From the NCBI GenBank assembly GCA_963680875.1, contig OY804583.1, positions 34,833,331 to 34,897,330 of the forward strand: a DNA stretch of 64,000 nt. The letters are read 5' to 3'. The DNA comes from Bathymodiolus brooksi (Eukaryota > Mollusca > Bivalvia > Mytilida > Modiolidae). Shown here piece by piece: positions 8,617 through 22,319 of the stretch (within the stretch, counting starts at the first letter, position 1; each line of letters starts with the position of its first letter). Below the pieces are notes generated by a model. That model did not search any database. It was not told the DNA's origin and worked only from the letters and a program-made list of their open reading frames with translations. A program made the position numbers and the translations under genes.

Positions 8617-9847
8617 CAAACATATAATAGCTGTCTATGGTGATTTCACATGCTTTTTACCTGGTGAAGATTATACCGGAAGCTTGCTAGCATGCGCACT
8701 ATATTAGATATCTACGTTTTTATTAACAACTAGAGTAACGAAACGAAACATGTAATTGTGTGAATTAATAAGTTTACGTCACAATGGTGGGTCTTCGTGA
8801 AACTTTTTTGACGAACAGGAAATAGTAAATTAACCTTATAATGTCAATTGAAAAATTCTATTAATTTATTTTTAAAGTTACATCAGCAAATAAAAAAAAT
8901 AAAATAAAAAATAAGAATTATTTATTGGAAACTAAAAAGTATAAATATAATTGATTACTTTAAATAAAAAAAACACCACTTGTAAAATTGAATCCCGTGT
9001 GATATTTGTATGCAACTTTTGATATAATATAGTTTTGCAACGATACAACATCATGTGATAAAATTTGCAGCAGCAGGTCTGTGGTTTTCCCTTGGTACTC
9101 CGGTTTCCTCCACCAATAAAACTGACTGCCACGATATAACTGAAATATTGTTGAAAGTGGCGCTAAACACCATAACCATAATCATAACCACACAGTTTTT
9201 AAAACCCACGCACTACAAAGTATGCGGCAGGTCGGTAGTTTTGGTACTCCGGTTTCCTCCACCAATAAAACTGATCGCCACGATATAAGTGAAATATTGT
9301 TACACCCCATAACCCTAACCTTAACCCTACGCTCTACAAAGTAAACCCAGCTATAAATTATATCACATTAGCGTGTACACATTTTTCTGGTATTTTAATA
9401 TTGTTGAACATTTGAATTTATCATGTTTTATTTTTCAACCTAATAACAATTTACTTCATAAGTTGACATAATTATGTTTTTAAATATTTATTTGATTATA
9501 ATTTTCAGAGATATTTTACTTTTATTTATGAAGCTATTTGATCGTACAGTACATGTTCCTATACAGTAATACACATGTGCATCTTCTTGTGGGATAACAT
9601 GATGTTAAACTGAGACAGACAATATTATCGTGTAACTCTCAGAAATGGACAGCGTCAAAATAATATGTAATTTTAAGAATTTTATTTACAAGATTTTTTT
9701 TTTTTTTTTTAATTTGCAGATTATATATTTTTAAGTATTTATTATATGTTTTTAATGTAAAGACTAAATTTGTGACTATATTTATATTTTTTTCTAAATT
9801 AATTAATATCAAATCTAATTTAAATAAGTTATTTGCTTTTAGCTTAC

Positions 9848-9917
9848 CTTTTACTCTTGGTAATGCTAATGCACAAGTACAGAGGACAAACAACAAAGCT
9901 AAGGTATATAGTGTCAT
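9848..9917 (-). CDS. Signal-peptide first exon, unit 2
   Basis: Same exon as at 2855-2924, but an 8-bp tandem insertion moves the start: the product now begins MTLYTLALL, from an ATG created by the insertion. The older ATG upstream now opens a four-codon frame (ATG CCA CTA TGA) overlapping the new start by ATGA. The donor (GT at 9847-9846) and reading frame are kept. Confidence 0.5.
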
Positions 9918-9934
9918 AGTGGCATCAATTTACC

Positions 9935-10049
9935 AAAGTGACGACGCGATTGAAAATCAGTGTCTTTATATACATAGTTCCATAATTGTTAAATAATAGT
10001 TTACGCCCATAATAACTGTCTAGTGAGCTACCTGTAATTTATGACGTCA
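9935..10049 (-). promoter_or_regulatory. Core promoter with CRE, unit 2
   Basis: CRE 10042-10049, TATA 9964-9972, initiator 9935-9941, same spacing as in unit 1. Confidence 0.5.
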
Positions 10050-10922
10050 CTTGCTCTTTTGATAAATTTCGAACATTTGATCACAGCTGAGCGAATTTAA
10101 TTTAATTTTATGATTTGAATATATATTTAATTGGCCATGTGAAAAATAAATAAATTAGCATCATGGCCAATGGACGTAAATTCGTAGCCATTCTAATAGT
10201 TTCCCATATCGAAGTGTCACGCACAATTTATTTTGTTTTTAAACAACATGAAAAATATATATATTTGTAAAGTAATAAAATAATTATTTATTTCTTAGTT
10301 AAAGTGAAAAGGGTTCGGCGCGACATCCCCTGTTTTGTTTTCACGTTTTCAAAAATGAAATGGACCAGTTACATGTAGGTTAAAAAATATATTTCTTTAC
10401 AAAATGTATATTGAACATGACAGACTTTGGGGGGGGGGGGAAATCAAAATGTTGATACAGGGCTATTTTTTACTGTTCTCATTGTCGTATCTATTAATAG
10501 TTATAAACGTAGGGTAAATGATCTGAAACAATTTAAGGTACATTTCTAATTGGTGCCTTTAATTTATGAAAAAATGAGTACCCGGAGAAACCACCGACCT
10601 GTCGCAAGTCACTGACAAACTTTATCACATAATGTTGTATCGAGTACACCTCGCCATGAACGAGGTTCGAACTCACAACATACATGTTGGAAATTATAGC
10701 CTATATTGACTATCATGTTTCTGCCCTTTGGTTTGCATGCTCCCAAAGAACTAAATTATTTGGCTTCCCAATTTTCTACATTTGAGTGTACCTGGTGAAG
10801 ATTATTCCAGAAGCGTATCTATTAATAGTTATTTTAAACGTAGGGTGAATGACATGAAACAACCCAAGGTACTTTTCTAATTGGTGTCTTTAATTTATGG
10901 GAAAAACGACTTTGATGACACA

Positions 10923-11183
10923 TTAATGCATTGCATATATCTTAGCTTTCAACTCGTTTGAGCGGTTCTCTAAAGTTCTAACCCTTGATGATACAGAAAG
11001 CATAGACTGATTTAATTCATCAATACGTTTTTCTATGTTAGTTTCCATTCTCTGCAGTCTAGTATAAATGCTAGTTTGTAGTATGATGTTTAACAGAGCA
11101 TTTGAGTTAGTAGTATCATCTTGACCAGATTCAATGATGTTGCGACTCTGTGCAATCAGGTTGGACGTTTCATTCAGTAACAT
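10923..11183 (-). CDS. Coiled-coil ORF, unit 2
   Basis: Differs from unit 1 by one base, which changes Val to Leu in the segment YTRLQRMETN. Confidence 0.3.
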   Translation of the reverse strand: MLLNETSNLIAQSRNIIESGQDDTTNSNALLNIILQTSIYTRLQRMETNIEKRIDELNQSMLSVSSRVRTLENRSNELKAKIYAMH

Positions 11184-12219
11184 GTTTCTCGTTCTGGTTA
11201 TCGACTGGTGAACAATAAAGTCAATGCGATTTTACTACGGGTCCAAAGTCCAATTTCATTCAGGATGTTATGAACTGTTCACAGTGTGTTAATTGGCTCC
11301 AGGGTAAGTCAAGGCGGGTCACAATGAAAACAAAATGTCTTTCTTTGTCAAGAATTCAAAAGTTCAAAATAAAATTAGGGCGCTGGGAACTCCCAAACGT
11401 TAAAGTTCACACAAATTCTGATATTATAAAGCAAATATTCACGTTTTGCGAAAAAAAAGTATTTCCGAGACATAAGTATAACTATCCAAATTCCATGAAA
11501 ATCTGCAGAGGGAAAACACACTTCATGTTTTCTTAATCACGTGACTGAGGCGAATTCCAAAGGTCTAAATAGGATAGACAATATCAGCAAGAATTACCGA
11601 TGCTTGATGTCTGATAGAGATTGGTCTTTTCTCTTGATCAACAACATTACTAAAATAATGACGGGAATGTAAATCAAAGTCTTACAAAGTTTTAAACGGT
11701 AAATACTCACAGGAAACTTCAGTTTCGCGAACACAATACACAATTTAGAAATAATTTAACGGAATACTGCAACATATATTAACTTCGAACATTTTGATGC
11801 AAGCCAAACAGTGCCTAGATCGTCAGAAAGAAATAGTCAGAAAGACTTTACCCGTAGGGTTGTAGGGGCTGGATTGGGTTATCGTTTTTAACCCCACGTT
11901 TTATCGTTGCATATATCTTTATTCTCATAAACCATGTTGTTAGAAAGGTATAGAGATACACACCTGCTCTGTCGTTGCTTTTTTTTAGGGGAGGGGGGGT
12001 TACGCAGGTGTGTTAAGGTTGTTTCTAAGATTGCATGCAATAAAAAAGGGGGGTCAGGTATGTAATACAAATTAATGAGTAAAACATAACAATATTTGAT
12101 GCATATTGCAACCATTATTTATACATGTTCGAAAGTGAAAATGTTTCAACTTTGTGCGAGTCAACGTGGATTTCTGTTGATAAAATGATATAGTCACGTG
12201 ACTACAATCAGTGCCTTAA

Positions 12220-12411
12220 CTAATTTCGAAAAGTTCTAGTATTTAGAGTGAAAGTTGAATTAAAAACTGGATATTTTCTGAAAGATTTTTTGTTTTTGTT
12301 TAAGAAAAGTGCTACGAGAGCTACTATACAGCCAACAATGGAGAGTAAGACAAAATAAAACGCGGAAAATTGACGATTCCTGTTGGCCAATGGTGTAAAA
12401 TTGTAAATCAT
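12220..12411 (-). CDS. Single-membrane-span ORF, unit 2
   Basis: Leu to Phe change at the start of the hydrophobic span (FYFVLL); hydrophobicity kept. Confidence 0.25.
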   Translation of the reverse strand: MIYNFTPLANRNRQFSAFYFVLLSIVGCIVALVALFLNKNKKSFRKYPVFNSTFTLNTRTFRN

Positions 12412-15296
12412 CGTCTTCTGTCAAGTTTTTCATTGGTCTCGTAGCAAAATCATATATCTTTATTATCTGCTCTTTATTAATATGTTTTCAACTGTGAATT
12501 TATTGACGCGTATATTCTAGAACTTTCATGTCGAAGTGTACGTACTCAATATTTAATCAATTTCGAAAACAATAAAACACTCAAGTGATCCGGCGCACCG
12601 ATAAAGGGAGGTAACAATATTTGTTAACTCTATCGAAGGCAAATATGAAAACAATATAAGCGGATTAATCATAGCATTTATTTTGGAAAGATTTTGAGCG
12701 AATGTATTATGAATGGCATAACTTATGATAAATAGTTAAATAAAGAAAATTTGCTGTTTCTTACTATTTTAAATTATTTTCGACAGATTTTGGTAGCACT
12801 CAACTATTTTGTACAATCAGACTGGCGGATCATGGTACAAAACCAGGAACTGCCATACAATGTACAACTAAAGGCTCAAGTTGTCACCGACAGAGTTCCG
12901 TCCGGGTTTTAAGTGTGATTCGTGCTGCTCAATCTTCAGTTTTCTGTGTAGTTTTTTTTTAGACCACTGTTTATCATTTTTTCCTTTTTCGATTGGCCAT
13001 TGCATTGCATTCCGATAACTCTTTTGGCATCTACAAAAAAACTTTTCTTATCTGTTGACATATTCACGCACCACTATACTATCCCAATTATCAAATTTAT
13101 TTCATTGTAGTATATATGCCACATTATTTTTTGTGGGTTTATTCCATTCTAATGCAGGTAAAAACGTTATTTATAACTTTAGTTAGCTGCATGTTATTGA
13201 AATGAACAGTCAAACGATTTGAATTACAATTTCAGAAATGTTACGAAAAAATCGGGAATTTGCATAAAACCCAGCGTTCTATACAATAAAAAAAACATAA
13301 ATAAAATATAAACGTACGGACTACTGGGTTTGATGTTTAACACCACTTTCAACAAATTTCAGTTATATCGTGGGGGTCAGTTTTATTGGTGGAGGAAAAC
13401 GGTGTGCACAGAGAAAAACACGGATTTGCCACAAATCACTGGCAAACTTTATAACATAATGTTGTATCGCCTGGGCGAGATTCGAACTCATAACGTTATT
13501 GGTGATAGGTAGTGATTGCATAGGTAGTTGTAAATCCAGCTACCAAATGATCACGTCCACGAAGGCCCCTAACGGACTACTGAGTTAAATATTGTAGGGA
13601 AGGTCAATTAAGATTTCCTTTCCTTAAACTGGATATATCATACAGATAAAGAATATTTTTTGTTGGAAAATTTTGGAAAATATTCATCAATGTGTTCCCT
13701 TTGGATTGTTTATTACAAACATAAATTTATTATTGCTATTAATTTTTTTTATCATTAGCCGTTTTTGGATTTATTTTGAATGATATGAAGTACCAACTAT
13801 GTTATTTGAAAAGGTGTCTAGATCGAGATTGGAACAAAAATTCTGCTTCAGAGTGCATTTTTTTTTCAGTTACAAAAATGTAGCATCTATATCTTTTTAT
13901 AAGAGTTAAATACACCCTTTTCCCCTAATGCTAAGTAAGAAATGAAATGTGATACACGTATACACCGTTAGGAATTTATATCCCTGTCGTTCTGTAGTCA
14001 ACTGTTCAAGCGAAATGGTTTTAAGTATAAGATACAGTACTATTAAAAAAAAAAGAAGCGGCCCGTATTGAATATCCCGCAATACGTACAACTTCTTTTG
14101 TTTCAATAGTAGTTTATCTACAAAGGGAACAGCGTGGTTTTTTTTTACAATTCCCACTATTCTGTCACGGAAATTAATCCTTTCCACGATGAAAACACGA
14201 CGGAACAGGTAAACTGATATTTTTCATCCGCGGTGGTATCATCGTGGAAGGGATTAACTTTTATTATACGTGTGTTTTTTCCACGATATAGCGTGGAAAT
14301 CATCATGGAAAAGATAAATATACATGTATGTGTTTTGAACACGATATAGCGTGGACATCATCGTGGCAGAGATTAATATATGTGTGGTGAACACGACATA
14401 TAAATCTTTTCCACGATGATTTCCACGCTATATCGTGGAACATATTTTTAAAAGGTTTAATATGCCTAACATTAATATTTATTTGGAATGTATAAGCTTC
14501 CTAAAATTATATACACGAGAGTCTTTACAGTCTGCATTGTCATATATGTCACAATGAAGCGTAGAAATTAATTATGGGACAAACAGATAATTATTTGTAC
14601 AGAATATATGATTTTGTTCATCATAAATGGTATTGTCATTAATTTACCGAAGTGTATGAAAATTGAGCTTTTCAAATATAGAGTTATATTCCTTATTTTG
14701 TAAGTTTATATAAAAAGGGAAACGTTTTACGTTTTCTTGTCAATTTGGCGTAGTATAATAGAAAAAATATTGTAGCGGTGATCGTCGGGTGTAAGTCCAT
14801 TTGAATTGGAAAGGAGACCCTTTACGTTTACACTATACCATGGAGAGAATGTAGGGAAAAAAGTCACGGAACAAAAGTCACATATATAATGTCATCTTTC
14901 AGATAATTAAAGTTTTTTGTAAAAATTATTTCAATGCCTTAATCTTTAATTTGTTTATACTGTAATTAATATATTCTTCCTGAATAGAGACCCAGTTGTT
15001 TATTTAGTACATGTATTTAATTCATAAATGACTCAAACCATAATGATTTAAATGGAAAGGGGTAATTTATAATAAGAAGCCACTTGATTGCTATTGTCAT
15101 AATGTTTATACAGAGACATACATAGGTCATTTTTAATAGTTAAGAATACAATTATGAAAGAAATTGTTGAACATCAACATATGGTGAAACCATACCTGGT
15201 GTATTCCATGCCCTAGTCAATTCAGAGCAAAATGTATGGTTTCTTTCACTTTTTGTATAAAAGGAAACAGTTAACTGTCACTATCATTAAACGAAA

Positions 15297-15639
15297 ATGG
15301 AGATTATACCAAGCAACAGAGGTGGTTCCAAGCTGTGTTACCAGGGGTACCTGTATACCAAACATGCTACCAGGGAGACCAATCAGTGGTGGAAGTGTGT
15401 TAAACGGTCAAGCATAGGATGCAGAGGAAATTCTGACATGTAACAAACATGTATAAAAGGAAACAGTTAACTGTCACTATCATTAAACGAAAATGGAGAT
15501 TATACCAAGCAACAGAGGTGGTTCCAAGCTGTGTTACCAGGGGTACCTGTATACCAAACATGCTACCAGGGAGACCAATCACTGGTGGAAGTGTGTTAAA
15601 CGGTCAAGCATAGGATGCAGAGGAAATTCTGACATGTAA
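15297..15639 (+). pseudogene. Two truncated FLYWCH gene starts, unit 2
   Basis: Frames at 15297-15443 and 15493-15639; both open, same products as in unit 1. Confidence 0.8.
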
Positions 15640-16870
15640 CAAACATATAATAGCTGTCTATGGTGATTTCACATGCTTTTTACCTGGTGAAGATTATACC
15701 GGAAGCTTGCTAGCATGCGCACTATATTAGATATCTACGTTTTTATTAACAACTAGAGTAACGAAACGAAACATGTAATTGTGTGAATTAATAAGTTTAC
15801 GTCACAATGGTGGGTCTTCGTGAAACTTTTTTGACGAACAGGAAATAGTAAATTAACCTTATAATGTCAATTGAAAAATTCTATTAATTTATTTTTAAAG
15901 TTACATCAGCAAATAAAAAAAATAAAATAAAAAATAAGAATTATTTATTGGAAACTAAAAAGTATAAATATAATTGATTACTTTAAATAAAAAAAACACC
16001 ACTTGTAAAATTGAATCCCGTGTGATATTTGTATGCAACTTTTGATATAATATAGTTTTGCAACGATACAACATCATGTGATAAAATTTGCAGCAGCAGG
16101 TCTGTGGTTTTCCCTTGGTACTCCGGTTTCCTCCACCAATAAAACTGACTGCCACGATATAACTGAAATATTGTTGAAAGTGGCGCTAAACACCATAACC
16201 ATAATCATAACCACACAGTTTTTAAAACCCACGCACTACAAAGTATGCGGCAGGTCGGTAGTTTTGGTACTCCGGTTTCCTCCACCAATAAAATTGATCG
16301 CCACGATATAAGTGAAATATTGTTACACCCCATAACCCTAACCTTAACCCTACGCTCTACAAAGTAAACCCAGCTATAAATTATATCACATTAGCGTGTA
16401 CACATTTTTCTGGTATTTTAATATTGTTGAACATTTGAATTTATCATGTTTTATTTTTCAACCTAATAACAATTTACTTCATAAGTTGACATAATTATGT
16501 TTTTAAATATTTATTTGATTATAATTTTCAGAGATATTTTACTTTTATTTATGAAGCTATTTGATCGTACAGTACATGTTCCTATACAGTAATACACATG
16601 TGCATCTTCTTGTGGGATAACATGATGTTAAACTGAGACAGACAATATTATCGTGTAACTCTCAGAAATGGACAGCGTCAAAATAATATGTAATTTTAAG
16701 AATTTTATTTACAAGATTTTTTTTTTTTTTTTTAATTTGCAGATTATATATTTTTAAGTATTTATTATATGTTTTTAATGTAAAGACTAAATTTGTGACT
16801 ATATTTATATTTTTTTCTAAATTAATTAATATCAAATCTAATTTAAATAAGTTATTTGCTTTTAGCTTAC

Positions 16871-16940
16871 CTTTTACTCTTGGTAATGCTAATGCACAAG
16901 TACAGAGGACAAACAACAAAGCTAAGGTATATAGTGTCAT
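16871..16940 (-). CDS. Signal-peptide first exon, unit 3
   Basis: Identical in coding sequence to the unit 2 copy; donor GT at 16870-16869; same 8-bp insertion and short upstream frame. Confidence 0.48.
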
Positions 16941-16957
16941 AGTGGCATCAATTTACC

Positions 16958-17072
16958 AAAGTGACGACGCGATTGAAAATCAGTGTCTTTATATACATAG
17001 TTCCATAATTGTTAAATAATAGTTTACGCCCATAATAACTGTCTAGTGAGCTACCTGTAATTTATGACGTCA
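16958..17072 (-). promoter_or_regulatory. Core promoter with CRE, unit 3
   Basis: CRE at 17065-17072; TATA and initiator at the same spacing as unit 2. Confidence 0.48.
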
Positions 17073-17944
17073 CTTGCTCTTTTGATAAATTTCGAACATT
17101 TGATCACAGCTGAGCGAATTTAATTTAATTTTATGATTTGAATATATATTTAATTGGCCATGTGAAAAATAAATAAATTAGCATCATGGCCAATGGACGT
17201 AAATTCGTAGCCATTCTAATAGTTTCCCATATCGAAGTGTCACGCACAATTTATTTTGTTTTTAAACAACATGAAAAATATATATATTTGTAAAGTAATA
17301 AAATAATTATTTATTTCTTAGTTAAAGTGAAAAGGGTTCGGCGCGACATCCCCTGTTTTGTTTTCACGTTTTCAAAAATGAAATGGACCAGTTACATGTA
17401 GGTTAAAAAATATATTTCTTTACAAAATGTATATTGAACATGACAGACTTTGGGGGGGGGGGAAATCAAAATGTTGATACAGGGCTATTTTTTACTGTTC
17501 TCATTGTCGTATCTATTAATAGTTATAAACGTAGGGTAAATGATCTGAAACAATTTAAGGTACATTTCTAATTGGTGCCTTTAATTTATGAAAAAATGAG
17601 TACCCGGAGAAACCACCGACCTGTCGCAAGTCACTGACAAACTTTATCACATAATGTTGTATCGAGTACACCTCGCCATGAACGAGGTTCGAACTCACAA
17701 CATACATGTTGGAAATTATAGCCTATATTGACTATCATGTTTCTGCCCTTTGGTTTGCATGCTCCCAAAGAACTAAATTATTTGGCTTCCCAATTTTCTA
17801 CATTTGAGTGTACCTGGTGAAGATTATTCCAGAAGCGTATCTATTAATAGTTATTTTAAACGTAGGGTGAATGACATGAAACAACCCAAGGTACTTTTCT
17901 AATTGGTGTCTTTAATTTATGGGAAAAACGACTTTGATGACACA

Positions 17945-18205
17945 TTAATGCATTGCATATATCTTAGCTTTCAACTCGTTTGAGCGGTTCTCTAAAGTTC
18001 TAACCCTTGATGATACAGAAAGCATAGACTGATTTAATTCATCAATACGTTTTTCTATGTTAGTTTCCATTCTCTGCAGTCTAGTATAAATGCTAGTTTG
18101 TAGTATGATGTTTAACAGAGCATTTGAGTTAGTAGTATCATCTTGACCAGATTCAATGATGTTGCGACTCTGTGCAATCAGGTTGGACGTTTCATTCAGT
18201 AACAT
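17945..18205 (-). CDS. Coiled-coil ORF, unit 3
   Basis: Same protein as unit 2 (Leu variant). Confidence 0.3.
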   Translation of the reverse strand: MLLNETSNLIAQSRNIIESGQDDTTNSNALLNIILQTSIYTRLQRMETNIEKRIDELNQSMLSVSSRVRTLENRSNELKAKIYAMH

Positions 18206-19241
18206 GTTTCTCGTTCTGGTTATCGACTGGTGAACAATAAAGTCAATGCGATTTTACTACGGGTCCAAAGTCCAATTTCATTCAGGATGTTTTGAACTGT
18301 TCACAGTGTGTTAATTGGCTCCAGGGTAAGTCAAGGCGGGTCACAATGAAAACAAAATGTCTTTCTTTGTCAAGAATTCAAAAGTTCAAAATAAAATTAG
18401 GGCGCTGGGAACTCCCAAACGTTAAAGTTCACACAAATTCTGATATTATAAAGCAAATATTCACGTTTTGCGAAAAAAAAGTATTTCCGAGACATAAGTA
18501 TAACTATCCAAATTCCATGAAAATCTGCAGAGGGAAAACACACTTCATGTTTTCTTAATCACGTGACTGAGGCGAATTCCAAAGGTCTAAATAGGATAGA
18601 CAATATCAGCAAGAATTACCGATGCTTGATGTCTGATAGAGATTGGTCTTTTCTCTTGATCAACAACATTACTAAAATAATGACGGGAATGTAAATCAAA
18701 GTCTTACAAAGTTTTAAACGGTAAATACTCACAGGAAACTTCAGTTTCGCGAACACAATACACAATTTAGAAATAATTTAACGGAATACTGCAACATATA
18801 TTAACTTCGAACATTTTGATGCAAGCCAAACAGTGCCTAGATCGTCAGAAAGAAATAGTCAGAAAGACTTTACCCGTAGGGTTGTAGGGGCTGGATTGGG
18901 TTATCGTTTTTAACCCCACGTTTTATCGTTGCATATATCTTTATTCTCATAAACCATGTTGTTAGAAAGGTATAGAGATACACACCTGCTCTGTCGTTGC
19001 TTTTTTTTAGGGGAGGGGGGGTTACGCAGGTGTGTTAAGGTTGTTTCTAAGATTGCATGCAATAAAAAAGGGGGGTCAGGTATGTAATACAAATTAATGA
19101 GTAAAACATAACAATATTTGATGCATATTGCAACCATTATTTATACATGTTCGAAAGTGAAAATGTTTCAACTTTGTGCGAGTCAACGTGGATTTCTGTT
19201 GATAAAATGATATAGTCACGTGACTACAATCAGTGCCTTAA

Positions 19242-19433
19242 CTAATTTCGAAAAGTTCTAGTATTTAGAGTGAAAGTTGAATTAAAAACTGGATATTTTC
19301 TGAAAGATTTTTTGTTTTTGTTTAAGAAAAGTGCTACGAGAGCTACTATACAGCCAACAATGGAGAGTAAGACAAAATAAAACGCGGAAAATTGACGATT
19401 CCTGTTGGCCAATGGTGTAAAATTGTAAATCAT
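19242..19433 (-). CDS. Single-membrane-span ORF, unit 3
   Basis: Same Phe variant as unit 2. Confidence 0.25.
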   Translation of the reverse strand: MIYNFTPLANRNRQFSAFYFVLLSIVGCIVALVALFLNKNKKSFRKYPVFNSTFTLNTRTFRN

Positions 19434-22319
19434 CGTCTTCTGTCAAGTTTTTCATTGGTCTCGTAGCAAAATCATATATCTTTATTATCTGCTCTTTATT
19501 AATATGTTTTCAACTGTGAATTTATTGACGCGTATATTCTAGAACTTTCATGTCGAAGTGTACGTACTCAATATTTAATCAATTTCGAAAACAATAAAAC
19601 ACTCAAGTGATCCGGCGCACCGATAAAGGGAGGTAACAATATTTGTTAACTCTATCGAAGGCAAATATGAAAACAATATAAGCGGATTAATCATAGCATT
19701 TATTTTGGAAAGATTTTGAGCGAATGTATTATGAATGGCATAACTTATGATAAATAGTTAAATAAAGAAAATTTGCTGTTTCTTACTATTTTAAATTATT
19801 TTCGACAGATTTTGGTAGCACTCAACTATTTTGTACAATCAGACTGGCGGATCATGGTACAAAACCAGGAACTGCCATACAATGTACAACTAAAGGCTCA
19901 AGTTGTCACCGACAGAGTTCCGTCCGGGTTTTAAGTGTGATTCGTGCTGCTCAATCTTCAGTTTTCTGTGTAGTTTTTTTTTAGACCACTGTTTATCATT
20001 TTTTCCTTTTTCGATTGGCCATTGCATTGCATTCCGATAACTCTTTTGGCATCTACAAAAAAACTTTTCTTATCTGTTGACATATTCACGCACCACTATA
20101 CTATCCCAATTATCAAATTTATTTCATTGTAGTATATATGCCACATTATTTTTTGTGGGTTTATTCCATTCTAATGCAGGTAAAAACGTTATTTATAACT
20201 TTAGTTAGCTGCATGTTATTGAAATGAACAGTCAAACGATTTGAATTACAATTTCAGAAATGTTACGAAAAAATCGGGAATTTGCATAAAACCCAGCGTT
20301 CTATACAATAAAAAAAACATAAATAAAATATAAACGTACGGACTACTGGGTTTGATGTTTAACACCACTTTCAACAAATTTCAGTTATATCGTGGGGGTC
20401 AGTTTTATTGGTGGAGGAAAACGGTGTGCACAGAGAAAAACACGGATTTGCCACAAATCACTGGCAAACTTTATAACATAATGTTGTATCGCCTGGGCGA
20501 GATTCGAACTCATAACGTTATTGGTGATAGGTAGTGATTGCATAGGTAGTTGTAAATCCAGCTACCAAATGATCACGTCCACGAAGGCCCCTAACGGACT
20601 ACTGAGTTAAATATTGTAGGGAAGGTCAATTAAGATTTCCTTTCCTTAAACTGGATATATCATACAGATAAAGAATATTTTTTGTTGGAAAATTTTGGAA
20701 AATATTCATCAATGTGTTCCCTTTGGATTGTTTATTACAAACATAAATTTATTATTGCTATTAATTTTTTTTATCATTAGCCGTTTTTGGATTTATTTTG
20801 AATGATATGAAGTACCAACTATGTTATTTGAAAAGGTGTCTAGATCGAGATTGGAACAAAAATTCTGCTTCAGAGTGCATTTTTTTTTCAGTTACAAAAA
20901 TGTAGCATCTATATCTTTTTATAAGAGTTAAATACACCCTTTTCCCCTAATGCTAAGTAAGAAATGAAATGTGATACACGTATACACCGTTAGGAATTTA
21001 TATCCCTGTCGTTCTGTAGTCAACTGTTCAAGCGAAATGGTTTTAAGTATAAGATACAGTACTATTAAAAAAAAAAGAAGCGGCCCGTATTGAATATCCC
21101 GCAATACGTACAACTTCTTTTGTTTCAATAGTAGTTTATCTACAAAGGGAACAGCGTGGTTTTTTTTTACAATTCCCACTATTCTGTCACGGAAATTAAT
21201 CCTTTCCACGATGAAAACACGACGGAACAGGTAAACTGATATTTTTCATCCGCGGTGGTATCATCGTGGAAGGGATTAACTTTTATTATACGTGTGTTTT
21301 TTCCACGATATAGCGTGGAAATCATCATGGAAAAGATTAATATACATGTATGTGTTTTGAACACGATATAGCGTGGACATCATCGTGGCAGAGATTAATA
21401 TTATGTGTGGTGAACACGACATATAAATCTTTTCCACGATGATTTCCACGCTATATCGTGGAACATATTTTTAAAAGGTTTAATATGCCTAACATTAATA
21501 TTTATTTGGAATGTATAAGCTTCCTAAAATTATATACACGAGAGTCTTTACAGTCTGCATTGTCATGTATGTCACAATGAAGCGTAGAAATTAATTATGG
21601 GACAAACAGATAATTATTTGTACAGAATATATGATTTTGTTCATCATAAATGGTATTGTCATTAATTTACCGAAGTGTATGAAAATTGAGCTTTTCAAAT
21701 ATAGAGTTATATTCCTTATTTTGTAAGTTTATATAAAAAGGGAAACGTTTTACGTTTTCTTGTCAATTTGGCGTAGTATAATAGAAAAAAAATTGTAGCG
21801 GTGATCGTCGGGTGTAAGTCCATTTGAATTGGAAAGGAGACCCTTTACGTTTACACTATACCATGGAGAGAATGTAGGGAAAAAAGTCACGGAACAAAAG
21901 TCACATATATAATGTCATCTTTCAGATAATTAAAGTTTTTTGTAAAAATTATTTCAATGCCTTAATCTTTAATTTGTTTATACTGTAATTAATATATTCT
22001 TCCTGAATAGAGACCCAGTTGTTTATTTAGTACATGTATTTAATTCATAAATGACTCAAACCATAATGATTTAAATGGAAAGGGGTAATTTATAATAAGA
22101 AGCCACTTGATTGCTATTGTCATAATGTTTATACAGAGACATACATAGGTCATTTTTAATAGTTAAGAATACAATTATGAAAGAAATTGTTGAACATCAA
22201 CATATGGTGAAACCATACCTGGTGTATTCCATGCCCTAGTCAATTCAGAGCAAAATGTATGGTTTCTTTCACTTTTTGTATAAAAGGAAACAGTTAACTG
22301 TCACTATCATTAAACGAAA

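Larger units (their letters stand above)
8231..8623 (+). repeat. 196-bp direct repeat, two copies, carrying promoter and gene start
   Basis: 'tgtataaaagg' starts at 8231 and again at 8427. Each copy contains a TATA box, a 12-bp perfect palindrome, an ATG and the first 45 codons of a FLYWCH-type gene, and ends with 'gaggaaa' joined to the unit's own left edge (attctgacatgtaacaaaca). The pair differs at one base in 'aatca(g/c)tggtgg'. Equivalent pairs start near 15254, 22277, 29299 and 36340. Confidence 0.85.
8603..15625. repeat. 7-kb unit 2 (7023 bp)
   Basis: Shares with unit 3 the markers 'tcccttggtac' (9089), 'ctgcagtctag' (11053), an 8-A run before 'gtatttcc' (11452), 'tcagtttcgcg' (11719) and 'cacggatttgcc' (13419). 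Shares with unit 1 the hairpin-region markers 'aagataaatat' and 'taatatatgtg'. Internal elements: SINE pair 9055-9341, minus SINEs 10578-10679 and 13331-13572, dispersed repeat 12890-13034, hairpin 14173-14444. The G-run near 10429 has 12 G. Confidence 0.93.
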
